Shown: positions 1 through 10,625 of the stretch, one piece after another
How positions within the stretch are numbered: the first letter of the stretch is position 1
Layout of the letters: the number at the start of each line of letters is the position of its first letter
NCBI GenBank assembly: GCA_002722055.1
Contig: PBKD01000005.1
Location: 62,001-126,000, forward strand
Direction: 5' to 3'
Source: Rhodospirillaceae bacterium
GTDB lineage: Bacteria; Pseudomonadota; Alphaproteobacteria; SHVP01
DNA length: 64,000 nucleotides
Made by a program: the position numbers and the translations under genes
The notes under the pieces: generated by a model
What the model was told of the DNA's origin: nothing
Databases searched by the model: none
What the model saw: the letters and a program-made list of their open reading frames with translations, nothing else

Positions 1-1053
1 AATAATGTTACTTATAAACCGTCCCAAAATGAAAATGATTTTGCAAACTATAGTGAACCTCAAAAAACTGAAAATTTTATTTCAGTTAGAGAAGCATTAA
101 GGGATGCTATTGCTGAAGAAATGAGAAAAGATGATAGAGTATTCCTAATGGGAGAGGAGGTAGCAGAATATCAAGGTGCTTATAAAGTAAGTCAAGGTTT
201 ATTAGATGAATTTGGATCTAAAAGAGTGATTGATACACCAATTACTGAACATGGATTTGCAGGTATAGGTGTTGGTGCAGCTTTTAGAGGATTGAAACCC
301 ATAGTAGAATTTATGACTTTTAACTTTGCTATGCAAGCAATTGATCACATTGTAAATTCTGCTGCAAAAACTCTCTATATGTCAGGTGGAAGTGTATCTG
401 TTCCCATAGTTTTTAGAGGCCCAAATGGTGCCGCATCAAGAGTTGCTGCTCAGCATTCACAAAATTATGCATCATGGTACTCTCAAATCCCAGGGTTAAA
501 AGTTGTTGCTCCATATTCTGCCTCAGATGCAAAAGGTTTACTTAAATCATCAATATTAGATCCAAACCCAATTGTATTTTTAGAGAATGAGTTGCTCTAT
601 GGGGAAAAATTTAGTATCCAAGAAGATAAAGAAACTTATATCCCAATCGGTAAAGCCAAAAAAATAGTAGAGGGTAATGATGTTACTATTATTGCTTACT
701 CAATATCAGTGAAATTTGCAATTGAGGCAGCTGATTATCTTTTGCAAAATCATGGTGTTAATTGTGAAGTAATTGATCTTCGTACATTAAGCCCACTTGA
801 TGAAGAAACAGTACTAGATTCATTGAAAAAAACTAATAGAGTGGTAGTAGTTGAAGAAGGTTGGTCAATTTGTGGTATTGCGTCTGAAATATCAGCTTTA
901 ATTATGGAGAGAGGTTTTGATGATTTAGACGCACCTGTTATAAGAGTAACTGGTAAAAATGTTCCAATGCCATATGCAGCAAACCTTGAAAAGTTAGCAT
1001 TACCATGTGTTGATGAAATTGTTAAAGCTGTAAAAGCAGTAAGCTATATTTAA
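1..1053 (+). CDS. pdhB: Pyruvate dehydrogenase E1 component, beta subunit (5' end outside window)
   Basis: Beta subunit of the thiamine-diphosphate E1 enzyme, which decarboxylates pyruvate in the cytoplasmic pyruvate dehydrogenase complex. The frame is open from base 1 without a stop, so the gene starts upstream. The ATG at 121 is internal, because the conserved E1-beta opening ([16 protein letters not shown]) precedes it. The first ~26 visible codons are polar and Asn/Glu-rich, like the linker that joins an N-terminal lipoyl domain to E1-beta in many alphaproteobacteria; the lipoyl domain itself would lie outside the window. Family blocks visible are [32 protein letters not shown], and a C-terminal transketolase domain ([22 protein letters not shown]). 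pdhC follows after 15 bp. Identity is secure; only the N-terminal architecture is inferred. Confidence 0.96.
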   Translation, partial: NNVTYKPSQNENDFANYSEPQKTENFISVREALRDAIAEEMRKDDRVFLMGEEVAEYQGAYKVSQGLLDEFGSKRVIDTPITEHGFAGIGVGAAFRGLKPIVEFMTFNFAMQAIDHIVNSAAKTLYMSGGSVSVPIVFRGPNGAASRVAAQHSQNYASWYSQIPGLKVVAPYSASDAKGLLKSSILDPNPIVFLENELLYGEKFSIQEDKETYIPIGKAKKIVEGNDVTIIAYSISVKFAIEAADYLLQNHGVNCEVIDLRTLSPLDEETVLDSLKKTNRVVVVEEGWSICGIASEISALIMERGFDDLDAPVIRVTGKNVPMPYAANLEKLALPCVDEIVKAVKAVSYI

Positions 1054-1068
1054 TTACAGGAGTTTCAT

Positions 1069-2385
1069 ATGCCTATATCAATTAAAATGCCCGCTTTATC
1101 GCCTACAATGGAAGAGGGTTCTTTATCTAAATGGTTAGTAAAAGAAGGTGATAAAATACTTGCTGGTGATGTAATAGCTGAGGTTGAAACTGATAAAGCT
1201 ACTATGGAAGTAGAAGCGGTAGAAGACGGTATATTTAGTAAAATTTTGGTTTCTGAAGGTTCTCAATCGGTACCTGTTAACAAAGTTATTGCATTAATGC
1301 TGGAAGAGGGAGAAGATGAAAAATCAATTGATAAATTTGATATTAGTAATTCTGAAGAGCAAAATATTTCTAAAAAAACAATAGAGGAACAGAAAAGCAA
1401 ATCAGAAGAAAGTATAGAGAATAAGAATTCTAAATTAGAAAAAACCTCATCTATAAATAATAATATTGATAAGGTATTACCTGCAAAAGTAGTTAAAATA
1501 GATCAAGGTTTAAAGAAAGTAATTGCTAGCCCTTTGGCTAGAAGAATGGCATCTCAAGCAAATTTAGATTTAAACATTATTACTGGTTCTGGCCCAAAAG
1601 GTAGAATAGTAAAAAATGATATCCTTGCTTATATTGATAAATCAGATAACAGTAATCAAGTTAAAAATATTAGTGAAGATTTTATAAATAATTCTGATGA
1701 TTATACTGAAATTCCAAATTCTAATATGCGTAAAATAATAGCGCAAAGGTTAACACAATCAAAGCAGGAGGTTCCACATTTTTATCTAACTGTGGATTGT
1801 ATAATTGATGATTTATTATCATTGCGTAAAGAATTAAATAATAGATCTAAAGATGGAAAATTTAAATTATCAATTAATGATTTTGTCATTAGCGCAGTAG
1901 CTCAATCTTTATCAAAGGTTCCTGAAACAAATTCTAGTTGGTCAGAAAAATCAATAATCCAGTACAAAAATATTGATATATCAATTGCAGTAGCGTTAAA
2001 AGACGGTTTAATAACACCTGTAATTAGAAACGCAAATCATAAAGGCCTTGCTGAAATATCAAATGAGATGAAAGATCTAATTATTAAGGCTAATAATAAT
2101 AAGCTTAAACCGGAAGAGTATAAAGGTGGTACTTTTTCAATATCTAATTTGGGAATGTATGGAATAAAAGAATTTTCAGCTGTAATTAACCCCCCCCAAG
2201 GAGCTATCCTAGCAGTTGGAAAAGGGGAACAAAGAGCTGTTGTTATAGGTGGTGCTCTATCTGTAGCAAATGTTATGACTTGCACACTTTCTTGTGATCA
2301 TCGGGTTGTAGATGGTGCAGTAGGATCAAAATTTCTTACTCAATTTAAAGAGTTTATGGAAGATCCTGTATCTATGATGCTTTAA
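1069..2385 (+). CDS. pdhC: Dihydrolipoamide acetyltransferase (PDH E2)
   Basis: E2 core of pyruvate dehydrogenase, which moves the acetyl group from E1 to CoA on a swinging lipoyl arm. Domains in order: one lipoyl domain at residues 1-77 with the lipoylated lysine K43 in ETDKATME; an acidic, Ser/Asn-rich linker; a peripheral subunit-binding domain around 150-186 ([21 protein letters not shown]); and a catalytic acetyltransferase domain ending with the DHRVVDG motif (H411, D415). At 438 aa it is normal for a one-lipoyl E2. A good ribosome-binding site (CAGGAG) precedes the ATG. It lies between pdhB and lpdA, and lipA, which makes the lipoyl cofactor, is two genes downstream. Confidence 0.96.
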   Translation: MPISIKMPALSPTMEEGSLSKWLVKEGDKILAGDVIAEVETDKATMEVEAVEDGIFSKILVSEGSQSVPVNKVIALMLEEGEDEKSIDKFDISNSEEQNISKKTIEEQKSKSEESIENKNSKLEKTSSINNNIDKVLPAKVVKIDQGLKKVIASPLARRMASQANLDLNIITGSGPKGRIVKNDILAYIDKSDNSNQVKNISEDFINNSDDYTEIPNSNMRKIIAQRLTQSKQEVPHFYLTVDCIIDDLLSLRKELNNRSKDGKFKLSINDFVISAVAQSLSKVPETNSSWSEKSIIQYKNIDISIAVALKDGLITPVIRNANHKGLAEISNEMKDLIIKANNNKLKPEEYKGGTFSISNLGMYGIKEFSAVINPPQGAILAVGKGEQRAVVIGGALSVANVMTCTLSCDHRVVDGAVGSKFLTQFKEFMEDPVSMML

Positions 2386-2402
2386 AATATTTTTGGTTAA
2401 TT

Positions 2403-3806
2403 ATGACAGTTAAAAAAACATATGATTTGATAATTTTAGGAGGAGGACCAGCAGGGTATGTTGCTGCCATTAGAGCTGCTCAACTAGGGTTAAAAGTAGC
2501 TTGTGTAGAAAAAGACAATGTTGGAGGAATATGTCTAAACTGGGGATGCATTCCTACCAAAGCCCTACTAAAATCAGCAGAAGTTTTCCACTTAATAAAC
2601 AATGTAGAAAAATTTGGCATTTCAGCTGATAATATTCAATTTGATATTAAAAAAATTATAAAAAGAAGCAGGGATGTTTCAAAAAAACTGACAAATGGTG
2701 TAAATTATTTATTAAAAAAAAATAAAGTAGATTTAATAAAAGGTCATGGGAAAATAATTAGTCCTAATAATTTATTAGTTTTTCAAAATGATTCATCAAT
2801 CAATTTAAGTGCTGAAAATATCATTATAGCAACAGGTGCAAGATCTAGAGATTTAGATAAAATTAAATCTGACGGAGTTAATGTTTGGAATTATAAAAAT
2901 GCAATGATACCTGAAAAGTTACCATCATCTATTCTTGTTATTGGTTCAGGTGCAATAGGAGTGGAGTTTGCAACTTTCTATAATGCATTCAATGTTGACG
3001 TAACTATTGTTGAGTTACAAAATAGAATTCTTCCTGTAGAAGACGAAGAGATTTCTGATTTCGCTGAAAAAATTTTTAAAAAATCTGGTATAGATATTAT
3101 CTGTAACTCTAATGTAGAAAGTATAAATATCCAAAAAACTTGTATATCTGCTGATATTATATCAAAAGATAAACAAATAATTAAAGAATTTGAAAAAGTT
3201 ATCTTAGCGGTAGGTATTCAAGGTAATGTTGAAGATATTGGGCTGGAAAATTTTAATAATATTAAAATTAATAAAAATCATATTGAGGTAGATGAATATT
3301 ATAGAACTGGTCAGAGTGGCATATATGCTATAGGTGATGTGGTAGGCCCACCCTGGTTGGCTCATAAGGCAATGCATGAAGCGATAATTTGTGTTGAAAA
3401 AATTGCTAATCTTAAAAATGTTAATCCTTTAAACTTATTAGGTATTCCAGGTTGTACCTACAGTATCCCTCAGATTGCAAGTATTGGTCTTACTGAATCA
3501 GAAGCAAAAAATCAAGGATTTGATATTAAAGTAGGTAAGTTTCCTTTTAAGGCAAACGGGAAAGCAATAGCCTTAGGAGATGAGGAGGGTTTCGTTAAAA
3601 CTATATTTGACTCTTTAACAGGAGAATTGATAGGAGCTCATATGATTGGTACTGATGTAACTGAGTTAATCCAAGGATATTCAATTGCTAAGAATATAGA
3701 AGCTACTGAAGAAGATTTATTTCACACTATTTTTCCACACCCTACATTATCAGAAATGATGCATGAATCAGTATTGGATGCTTTTGATAAGACACTACAT
3801 ATATAA
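2403..3806 (+). CDS. lpdA: Dihydrolipoyl dehydrogenase (E3)
   Basis: FAD-dependent E3 enzyme that re-oxidises dihydrolipoamide on E2 with NAD+. The N-terminal FAD motif is [19 protein letters not shown]. The redox-active disulfide is C44/C49 in [19 protein letters not shown] second Rossmann motif ([14 protein letters not shown], near residue 180) binds NAD, and IYAIGDV contacts FAD. The C-terminal dimerisation domain carries the active-site pair H446/E451 in PHPTLSE. At 467 aa it is full length. It is the third gene of the pdh operon, 17 bp after pdhC. Its position suggests it serves PDH first, though it could also supply 2-oxoglutarate dehydrogenase. Confidence 0.96.
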   Translation: MTVKKTYDLIILGGGPAGYVAAIRAAQLGLKVACVEKDNVGGICLNWGCIPTKALLKSAEVFHLINNVEKFGISADNIQFDIKKIIKRSRDVSKKLTNGVNYLLKKNKVDLIKGHGKIISPNNLLVFQNDSSINLSAENIIIATGARSRDLDKIKSDGVNVWNYKNAMIPEKLPSSILVIGSGAIGVEFATFYNAFNVDVTIVELQNRILPVEDEEISDFAEKIFKKSGIDIICNSNVESINIQKTCISADIISKDKQIIKEFEKVILAVGIQGNVEDIGLENFNNIKINKNHIEVDEYYRTGQSGIYAIGDVVGPPWLAHKAMHEAIICVEKIANLKNVNPLNLLGIPGCTYSIPQIASIGLTESEAKNQGFDIKVGKFPFKANGKAIALGDEEGFVKTIFDSLTGELIGAHMIGTDVTELIQGYSIAKNIEATEEDLFHTIFPHPTLSEMMHESVLDAFDKTLHI

Positions 3807-3811
3807 TTAAA

Positions 3812-4756
3812 ATGAGTAATTTAACGTATAAAAAATTAATTAGGCATCCTGAAAAAGTAAATTTGCCTGATAATCCAATAAAAAGAAAACCAAATTGGAT
3901 TAGGGTAAAAGCACCGGTTAGTAAGGAATATATTGATACAAAAAATTTAATGAGAAATTTAAAACTCAATACAGTATGCGAGGAGGCATCATGTCCTAAC
4001 ATTGGTGAATGCTGGAAAAAAGGACATGCCACATTCATGATACTAGGAGATATATGCACAAGAGGTTGTTCCTTTTGTAATGTTGCAACTGGAAAACCAA
4101 ATACAGTGGACAAGTTTGAACCATTTAATGTAGCATCTGCAGTAAAAAAACTTAATTTAAATCATGTTGTAATTACATCTGTTGATAGAGATGATTTAAA
4201 TGATGGAGGTGCTTCTCACTTTTGTGAAGTAATTAAAGAAATAAGGATCCAATCTCCAAATTCAACTATAGAAGTTTTAACTCCTGATTTTTTAAGAAAG
4301 AAAAATGCTTTAAATAAAATTGTCAATGCAAAACCAGATGTTTTTAACCATAACCTTGAAACTGTTCCCAGGTTATATAAAAATGTAAGACCTGGTGCAG
4401 CTTACTATCATAGTCTTACATTATTAAAAGAAGCAAAAATTTTAGATAAAAATATTTATACAAAATCAGGGATTATGGTGGGGTTAGGTGAAACTAATGA
4501 TGAAATAATTGATGTATTAAAAGATATGCGCAAACATCTAGTTGATTTTGTAACTATTGGTCAATACCTTCAACCAACAGTTAAACATATTGGTATTGAT
4601 AGATTCGTCACTCCAAATGATTTTTCTAAATTTGAATCAATTGCCTACGATTTAGGTTTTCTAATGGTTTCCTCATCCCCCATGACACGTTCATCTTTTT
4701 TTGCAGGTGAAGATTTTATTAAATTAAAAAATAATACAGTTAACCAAATTAATTAA
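3812..4756 (+). CDS. lipA: Lipoyl synthase
   Basis: Radical SAM enzyme that inserts two sulfurs into protein-bound octanoyl groups to make the lipoyl cofactor. The auxiliary cluster ligands are C56, C61 and C67 ([12 protein letters not shown]). The radical-SAM cluster is C82, C86 and C89 (CTRGCSFC). The C-terminal serine ligand lies in TRSSF (293-296). At 314 aa it is a typical length. It starts 5 bp after lpdA, so enzyme and substrate proteins are co-transcribed. All required ligands are present. Confidence 0.97.
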   Translation: MSNLTYKKLIRHPEKVNLPDNPIKRKPNWIRVKAPVSKEYIDTKNLMRNLKLNTVCEEASCPNIGECWKKGHATFMILGDICTRGCSFCNVATGKPNTVDKFEPFNVASAVKKLNLNHVVITSVDRDDLNDGGASHFCEVIKEIRIQSPNSTIEVLTPDFLRKKNALNKIVNAKPDVFNHNLETVPRLYKNVRPGAAYYHSLTLLKEAKILDKNIYTKSGIMVGLGETNDEIIDVLKDMRKHLVDFVTIGQYLQPTVKHIGIDRFVTPNDFSKFESIAYDLGFLMVSSSPMTRSSFFAGEDFIKLKNNTVNQIN

Positions 4757-4760
4757 GATA

Positions 4761-5201
4761 TTGCCCAAATTATCAAAAAAAAAGAAACTTATATATACCA
4801 AGGCTGAATTATGTGATTTAGTATTAGATATTGATTCTTATTCTGAATTTCTTCCATGGTGTGTTGCCTCAAGAGTTAACAAAAAAGAAAATAGTCTAAT
4901 CATTGCAGACCTGGTTATAGGCTTTAAAATGTTTAGAGAAAAATTTACCTCAGAAGTTAAATATAATTACCCTGATGAAATAATTGTAAAGTATATAGAT
5001 GGTCCATTTAAATATATGAATAATAACTGGAGATTCATAGCTAATAACGAATTAAATACTACAGAAGTGTTTTTTGATATTGATTTTGAGTTTAAATCTA
5101 TAGTCTTTGAGAAAATTATAGGTGCAGTTTTTCATAGAGCTGTTGAAAAAATGATTGACGCTTTTGAGTTAAGGGCAATAGATATTTATGGTAAAAGATA
5201 A
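4761..5201 (+). CDS. Coq10/RatA-like START-domain protein
   Basis: A 146-aa single-domain protein of the SRPBCC/START superfamily. The opening IYTKAELCDLVLDIDSYSEFLPWC matches the Coq10/RatA family (first 20 residues after the Lys-rich start). Relatives bind ubiquinone or its biosynthetic intermediates in the inner membrane; the E. coli homologue was named for an effect on ribosome association. A hydrophobic pocket typical of the fold runs through the sequence, and VIGFKMFREKFTSEV is the second recognisable block. The gene uses a TTG start 4 bp after lipA and has no clear ribosome-binding site, which suggests translational coupling. In alphaproteobacteria this gene commonly follows lipA. A quinone-binding role is inferred from the family. 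Confidence 0.88.
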   Translation: MPKLSKKKKLIYTKAELCDLVLDIDSYSEFLPWCVASRVNKKENSLIIADLVIGFKMFREKFTSEVKYNYPDEIIVKYIDGPFKYMNNNWRFIANNELNTTEVFFDIDFEFKSIVFEKIIGAVFHRAVEKMIDAFELRAIDIYGKR

Positions 5202-5211
5202 AAAATTATTT

Positions 5212-6192
5212 TTAAATATCTCCGCCAATTTTAATTAGTGTTTTACCCATAAGCTGTCTTTCTTCAAATAGTTTGTGAAGATTAGGAACCTCATCTAATT
5301 TAGAAATTTTATTTATAGGTATTTTCCATTCATTTTTAGAAATTTTATCATATAGTTCCTTGTTCTCAATAAAATTAGATTTGATTTGATGAAAAAATTG
5401 TACAAAACCAGTTACGCTATAGGATTTTCCAATTATATCTGAAATACTTATTTTTGGAGGTGGGCCAGCTGTTTGACCTAGATAAATAATATTACCAAGA
5501 GGAGCTATTATTTGATAATTATATATTGCTTCATTCCCCGATACACCATCAAAAATTACATTCATTCCCTTTGTGTTTGATATATTATTTAATTCTTCAG
5601 GCCAATTTTCTTTATTTCTATTAATTAAATAATCATAACCATATTTCTTTGCGTAATTACATTTGACATCACTTCCAGCGAGACCATAAACAATAGCGCC
5701 ATTTGTTTTAGCAATTTGACAAGCTAGTATTCCAACTGCGCCAGCGGCTGAATGTATTAAAACATTATCACCTTCTTTTACTTTACCCGCAGAATTTACT
5801 AAATGCCATGCTGTAGGTCCACATGTTGAGATGCATGATGAAATTTGCCAATCTATATTCTCTGGAATTAGAATTAATGATTTTGTATCAGCAATTGCAA
5901 ACTCAGCATTACCTCCCCATTGGCCGACAACTGCAACTTTCTTGTTTAATAGATTTTTATCAACTCCTTGACCTATTTCAACGACTCTACCTGAATATTC
6001 GTAACCAGGGGTATAAGGCATTTTTGGTGCACCCCATGATACTCTTGCTGCTCTTGAGTGAGTATCTAATGGATTAAGAGAACAGTATGCTACTTTTATT
6101 TTTACTTGATTAATATCTGGAACTGGCTCTTCAATATTCTTTAATTGTAAAACATCATAACTACCCGGTTCTTTAACAACTATTGCTTTCAA
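5212..6192 (-). CDS. Quinone oxidoreductase-like MDR-family reductase
   Basis: A 326-aa medium-chain dehydrogenase/reductase of the NADPH:quinone reductase / crotonyl-CoA reductase-like group. The N-terminal GroES-like half begins MKAIVVKEPGSYDVLQLKNI and carries PYTPGYEYSGRVVEIG. The nucleotide-binding half has SAAGAVGILACQIAKTNGA. The zinc-ligand cysteines of alcohol dehydrogenases are absent, as expected for the quinone reductase branch. It is the last gene of the minus-strand run from ispDF and converges on the Coq10-like gene with only 10 bp between stops. The substrate cannot be told from sequence. Confidence 0.85.
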   Translation of the reverse strand: MKAIVVKEPGSYDVLQLKNIEEPVPDINQVKIKVAYCSLNPLDTHSRAARVSWGAPKMPYTPGYEYSGRVVEIGQGVDKNLLNKKVAVVGQWGGNAEFAIADTKSLILIPENIDWQISSCISTCGPTAWHLVNSAGKVKEGDNVLIHSAAGAVGILACQIAKTNGAIVYGLAGSDVKCNYAKKYGYDYLINRNKENWPEELNNISNTKGMNVIFDGVSGNEAIYNYQIIAPLGNIIYLGQTAGPPPKISISDIIGKSYSVTGFVQFFHQIKSNFIENKELYDKISKNEWKIPINKISKLDEVPNLHKLFEERQLMGKTLIKIGGDI

Positions 6193-6211
6193 TTTAAATC
6201 TCCATATTAAT

Positions 6212-7396
6212 TTAATTTTTAGCTTTAATCATGGGAATTGATCCGAAAAGTATAGCACCAATAGCAGCGATCAAAGTAGCTAAAAATAAAACAAGAGCCA
6301 TATCATAATTAATACTCGAAACTGTCTGGGCAAAGATAGCTCCAATAATTGTTTGAAAAAATGCTGCAGCACCTGAAGCAGTTCCAGAGATACTTGGTTT
6401 AACATTCATTGCTCCAATTTGAGAGCTTGGCATAGCTATACCATTACCAATTGAACTTATTGATTGAATAGTAAACATTAATAAGACTGATAAACCAAGA
6501 TAAAGGTAAAGTGTTAAACCAGATATTCCGGCAATAACAGAAATAATAGCTCCAATAAAAACCATTTTTTCTATACCAAATTTTTTTGAATATTTGCCTC
6601 CAATATAATTAGCAAACATAAAAATTAAAGTAACTATTCCAAAATATATTCCAAATTCAGAAGCGGGTCTTTTGAGTTCTATAATCATTAAGTATGGGCC
6701 TAATGCCATAAAGGACATAAAAGCACCAGGTGCAAAGGCACCTTGCATCGCAAATCCTAAAAAAATTGGAGATTTTAGAAGTTTTATATATGCTAAAAAA
6801 GTATTTTTAATATTATTAATTTCATTATTATTATTTTTTATTTCTGGAAGGAAAAAAATAATCAATAATAAAATAATAATCCCTATAAAAACTGTTACAA
6901 TAAAAATAGACCTCCAGCCGAAGTAATCTGATAAAAAACCTCCTAAAATTACTGCTATCATAGGAGCAGCAATAAATATTGTAATTAATGTTCCTAAAAC
7001 TCTAGTAGCTTCATTTGGGCCATATATATCTCTGACTATTGCTCTGGATATTACAAGACCACCAGCACCACCAATTGATTGAAGAACTCTTCCAATGATT
7101 AAAATAATCACATTAGTAGAAAATACAGCAATAAGAGAACCAATAATAAAAATAGTTATACCAGATATAAGAATAAACTTTCTTCCATACTTATCAGATA
7201 AAGGACCATAAAAGAGCATAGAGATTGCCATAGTAACTAGAGAAATACTAAAAGCATATTGCACAACCCCTAATGAAACATCAAAATTTTCTTTTATTGA
7301 TGGTACAGAGGGAATATATAATTGCATAGCTACTGGACCAGCAGCAGTCACAGAAATTAAAGTAATAAAAAAAGGAATTGATTTTTTGTAATTCAT
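6212..7396 (-). CDS. MFS multidrug exporter, Bcr/CflA type
   Basis: A 394-aa inner-membrane transporter with about 12 hydrophobic segments. Helix 1 is followed by AGPVAMQLYIPSVPSI, which is characteristic of the Bcr/CflA (DHA1) drug:proton antiporter branch. The MFS loop motif appears as FYGPLSDKYGRKFIL, and motif C-like QSIGGAGGLVISRAIVRDIY follows. Its start codon overlaps the stop of pncC by one base, so it is part of the ispDF-pgpA-pncC operon. Relatives export drugs or small metabolites; the cargo here is unknown. Confidence 0.87.
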   Translation of the reverse strand: MNYKKSIPFFITLISVTAAGPVAMQLYIPSVPSIKENFDVSLGVVQYAFSISLVTMAISMLFYGPLSDKYGRKFILISGITIFIIGSLIAVFSTNVIILIIGRVLQSIGGAGGLVISRAIVRDIYGPNEATRVLGTLITIFIAAPMIAVILGGFLSDYFGWRSIFIVTVFIGIIILLLIIFFLPEIKNNNNEINNIKNTFLAYIKLLKSPIFLGFAMQGAFAPGAFMSFMALGPYLMIIELKRPASEFGIYFGIVTLIFMFANYIGGKYSKKFGIEKMVFIGAIISVIAGISGLTLYLYLGLSVLLMFTIQSISSIGNGIAMPSSQIGAMNVKPSISGTASGAAAFFQTIIGAIFAQTVSSINYDMALVLFLATLIAAIGAILFGSIPMIKAKN

Positions 7397-7878
7397 TATA
7401 AATGTAAATCTAAAATTAATTTAAGTATTGATTTAGTTGTGAGTTCTCTAATTAAAGACCTACCAATATTTCCAAAATTTTTTTTAAGATAAAATTTATT
7501 TTGTTCATAGATAATTCCAATATATATTAATCCAACTGGTTTAATTTTAGTTCCACCTGATGGTCCAGCTATCCCAGTACAAGACACTGAAATAGAAGCA
7601 TTAGATTTCTTTAATGCTCCCTCTGCCATTGCCATTGCTACTTCTTCGCTAACAGCACCATGGGTTTTAATTAATTTTTCTGGAACTCCGAGAATTTCAA
7701 TTTTTGATTTATCATGATAAGTTATGAATCCTCTATCAAATATTTTTGATGAACCTGGGATATCTATAATTGTTGAAGCAAACTGTCCGCCAGTACATGA
7801 CTCTGCAGAAGTCAGCATTAAATTTATACTAGATAATTTATCTACAACTTTTTTAGCTAATTTAAAATTTTTACTCAT
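7396..7878 (-). CDS. pncC: Nicotinamide-nucleotide amidohydrolase (CinA C-terminal family)
   Basis: A stand-alone CinA C-terminal domain of 160 aa. It probably hydrolyses nicotinamide mononucleotide to nicotinate mononucleotide in NAD salvage. Conserved blocks: TSAESCTGGQFAS near the N-terminus, THGAVSEEVAMAMAEGA in the middle, and SCTGIAGPSGGT. The N-terminal molybdopterin-binding domain of full CinA is absent, which is the normal PncC form. The start overlaps pgpA by 4 bp. The pgpA-pncC pairing is widespread in alphaproteobacteria and supports both calls. Confidence 0.92.
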   Translation of the reverse strand: MSKNFKLAKKVVDKLSSINLMLTSAESCTGGQFASTIIDIPGSSKIFDRGFITYHDKSKIEILGVPEKLIKTHGAVSEEVAMAMAEGALKKSNASISVSCTGIAGPSGGTKIKPVGLIYIGIIYEQNKFYLKKNFGNIGRSLIRELTTKSILKLILDLHL

Positions 7879-8348
7879 AATATGAATATATTTTTAATAA
7901 TTATGAATATTATTACAGAATATCCTGCAGCAAGAATATCATCAAACATAATTCCAAAACCTCCATCATATTTTTTTTCAAAAAATTTTATTGGCCATGG
8001 TTTTAAGATATCAAAAAATCTAAAAATTAATAATGCTAATAAATAAAAGTAAAAATCTAATGGAACAAACACTAAAACCATCCATTGTCCTGCAACTTCA
8101 TCAATTACAACCTCTGAAGGATCCTTTTTATTAGTTAATTTACTATATATATCTGAAATATATACACCGATAAAAAAAATAAATATTGTAAAAAAAATTA
8201 GGAGTAAATCCCCACCTAAATACACTAATAATGCTGCAAATGGAAGAGAAGCTATGGATCCTAATGTACCTGGAAAGTATTTAAAAGAACCAATCCCAAA
8301 CCAGGTTACAATTATACGTATTATTAAAAATTTAATTTTTTTAAACAT
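7875..8348 (-). CDS. pgpA: Phosphatidylglycerophosphatase A
   Basis: Membrane phosphatase that converts phosphatidylglycerophosphate to phosphatidylglycerol. At 157 aa it is a typical PgpA. Diagnostic motifs: FGIGSFKYFPGTLGSIASLP at the N-terminus and DEVAGQWM, which holds the acidic catalytic residues. Several hydrophobic segments fit an integral membrane protein. The gene overlaps ispDF upstream by 8 bp and pncC downstream by 4 bp, so translation is likely coupled. Other PgpB/PgpC-type phosphatases could exist elsewhere in the genome. Confidence 0.93.
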   Translation of the reverse strand: MFKKIKFLIIRIIVTWFGIGSFKYFPGTLGSIASLPFAALLVYLGGDLLLIFFTIFIFFIGVYISDIYSKLTNKKDPSEVVIDEVAGQWMVLVFVPLDFYFYLLALLIFRFFDILKPWPIKFFEKKYDGGFGIMFDDILAAGYSVIIFIIIKNIFIL

Positions 8349-9522
8349 TTATATTTTTTACTAAAACTATTGTTTGACACGCTATACCTTCTTCACGACC
8401 CAAAAAACCTAGTTTCTCAGTCGTTGTAGCTTTTATATTTATATTATTTTCATCAATTTTAGTCAAAATTGAAATTTGTTTTTTTATATCATTTTTATAA
8501 CTATAAATTTTTGGTTTTTCACAAATTATAGTTATATCTATGTTAATTATGATAGTATTATTTGCTTCTAGAATTCTCATAGTATTTTCTAAAAAAAGAG
8601 CTGAATCAGAATCTTTCCATTTTTTAGTGTTGTCGGGAAAATGTTCGCCAATATCACCTTTTCCAACTGCTCCAAGGAGAGCATCGGTTAGAGAATGGAG
8701 TACAACGTCAGCATCAGAATTACCCAATAGACTTTTTGTAAATGGTATAGTAACTCCACCTAGCTTTAAAAAATTACCAGTAGTAAATTTATGTACATCA
8801 AAACCTTGGCCGACTCTAAAATTATTATCATTTTTATTAATTAACATATTTGCTTTTTCCATATCTGAATTTGTAGTAATTTTATAATTATTCTCATTTC
8901 CATCAATAAACTTTATGGGCATATTATTTTTTTCCGCAACAGAAGAATCGTCATAAAATAATTTTAAATTTTCAATATTTAAATGGGACTTATAAATACT
9001 TTTAAAACAAAAAATTTGAGGTGTTTGAATTTTAATTAGTAAGTTTCTATCAATATATTTATATTTTTTTTTATCACTATCAAATATTTTTAGAGAGTCA
9101 TTAATAGGTAAGAACGGCACTACACCTAAATTTTCTTCAACCTCACTTATAAGTTTATTTATTATTTGGTTATATAAAAATGGTCTTGCAACATCATGAA
9201 TAATTACATAATTAGGTTCATAGGGTTTTTTGTATAAAAAATTTAAACCATTAATTACAGAATCTTGTCTGCTAGGTCCTCCAATTATAGGCTTTGGAAG
9301 CTTAATATTTTTAGATAGGTATATTTTATTTATATCATTATAAAATTTTGTATGATTTTTATTGATTATAATATGGATATTATCAATTTTTGGGTGTTTT
9401 AAAAATTTATCAATAGAGTAACAAATTAAAGGTTTATTATTTATTTTTGAGTATTGCTTAGGTAATGGATTATTTAATCTTGAGCTTACACCTCCAGCTA
9501 ATAATAGTGCACATATAATCAA
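8341..9522 (-). CDS. ispDF: Bifunctional IspD/IspF isoprenoid enzyme
   Basis: Fusion of two non-consecutive MEP-pathway enzymes. The N-terminal IspD domain (about 1-232) transfers CMP to methylerythritol phosphate; it shows ALLLAGGVSSRL...PKQY, the GGPSRQDSV block and HDVARPF. The C-terminal IspF domain (about 235-393) makes the cyclodiphosphate; metal ligands D242 and H244 are in GQGFDVHKF and H276 is in ADVVLHS, with DIGEHFPD following. The fusion is a common alphaproteobacterial form. It is the first gene of the minus-strand operon and is divergent from dusB across 128 bp that must hold both promoters. Confidence 0.95.
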   Translation of the reverse strand: MIICALLLAGGVSSRLNNPLPKQYSKINNKPLICYSIDKFLKHPKIDNIHIIINKNHTKFYNDINKIYLSKNIKLPKPIIGGPSRQDSVINGLNFLYKKPYEPNYVIIHDVARPFLYNQIINKLISEVEENLGVVPFLPINDSLKIFDSDKKKYKYIDRNLLIKIQTPQIFCFKSIYKSHLNIENLKLFYDDSSVAEKNNMPIKFIDGNENNYKITTNSDMEKANMLINKNDNNFRVGQGFDVHKFTTGNFLKLGGVTIPFTKSLLGNSDADVVLHSLTDALLGAVGKGDIGEHFPDNTKKWKDSDSALFLENTMRILEANNTIIINIDITIICEKPKIYSYKNDIKKQISILTKIDENNINIKATTTEKLGFLGREEGIACQTIVLVKNINV

Positions 9523-9650
9523 TTTTTCAATCCTTCAAAAAAAATTTAGTGATTTTAAAATATTTTTATATTAAAAATTAAATGTGTAGAAATATAATTT
9601 TTTTTATAATATATTATTTATTTTTCAAACACTAGAATTATATAATTTTT

Positions 9651-10619
9651 ATGAAAAATATTTTATCTAATTTTGTAAAAGAACATAGAGTTTTTATGGC
9701 CCCAATGACGGGACTCACAGATTACCCATTTAGAAAAACGTTATCTTCCTTTACATCAATTCCCTCATATTCAGAAATGGTTGCAAGTAGAGAGATAATT
9801 TACTCTAACGATAAAGTTAAAAAAAAATTATATCGTAATAATAATAGTTCTTTTTTTATCATTCAAATATTAGGAAATGAACCATATTTGATGAGTGAGG
9901 CAGCCAAGTATTGCGAGCAACTGGGTGCTGATATAATTGATATCAATATGGGGTGCCCTTCAAAAAAAGTTACAGGAAAACTCTCAGGATCAGCTCTTAT
10001 GAGAAATTTAAATGAAGCAAATGATATAATTAAATCTGTTGTAAATTCAGTAAAATTACCAGTTACTCTAAAAATGAGATTAGGCTGGGATGAAAATAAT
10101 TTAAATGCTCCAGAAATTTCAAAAGCTGCTGAAGAGAATGGTGTAAAACTAATTACGATACATGGAAGGACAAGGTGTCAATTCTATAAAGATTATGCTA
10201 ATTGGAAAGAGGTACGTAAGGTTAAAAATAATGTTTTATTACCAATTATTGTTAACGGTGATATTTATGACAATAATTCAGCAAGAAGAGCCTTAGAGGA
10301 ATCTTCAGCAGATGGTGTAATGATTGGAAGGGCTGCAATAGGGAGGCCATGGATACTTCAAAAAATATTATCAAATATAAATAACTCAATCGTGTATAGA
10401 AAAGTTTCAACATTAGATAAGTATAATTTTATTAGTCAACATTATGAAGAGATTTTATCTCATTATGGTTTTGAGCTTGGGGTAAGAGTTGCACGTAAAC
10501 ACTTAATTAAATATTTTCAGTATCAAAAAGAATTACCCACAAAACTAGTTAATTTAACAATTAGGTCTGAATCTCCAAAATTTGTAAAGAATAGTTTAAA
10601 AAGTATGTATTTAAATTAA
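9651..10619 (+). CDS. dusB: tRNA-dihydrouridine synthase
   Basis: FMN enzyme that reduces uridine to dihydrouridine in tRNA D-loops. The FMN-binding opening is MAPMTGLTDYPFR. The catalytic cysteine is C102 in INMGCPSKKVTGKLSGSALM. ITIHGRTRCQFYKDYANW and IGRAAIGRPW are further family blocks. 322 aa is the usual length. It heads the ntr operon; a dusB-ntrB-ntrC order is classic in alphaproteobacteria, which favours the DusB subgroup over DusA or DusC. A TATAAT hexamer at 9641-9646 sits only 4 bp before the ATG, and another at 9605-9610 is better placed for a transcript with a leader. Confidence 0.94.
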   Translation: MKNILSNFVKEHRVFMAPMTGLTDYPFRKTLSSFTSIPSYSEMVASREIIYSNDKVKKKLYRNNNSSFFIIQILGNEPYLMSEAAKYCEQLGADIIDINMGCPSKKVTGKLSGSALMRNLNEANDIIKSVVNSVKLPVTLKMRLGWDENNLNAPEISKAAEENGVKLITIHGRTRCQFYKDYANWKEVRKVKNNVLLPIIVNGDIYDNNSARRALEESSADGVMIGRAAIGRPWILQKILSNINNSIVYRKVSTLDKYNFISQHYEEILSHYGFELGVRVARKHLIKYFQYQKELPTKLVNLTIRSESPKFVKNSLKSMYLN

Positions 10620-10625
10620 AAATTA

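Noticed and set aside
3742-4113. 123-codon frame antisense to lpdA and lipA
   Set aside because: It covers the catalytic segments of two confirmed genes and has no recognisable protein features.
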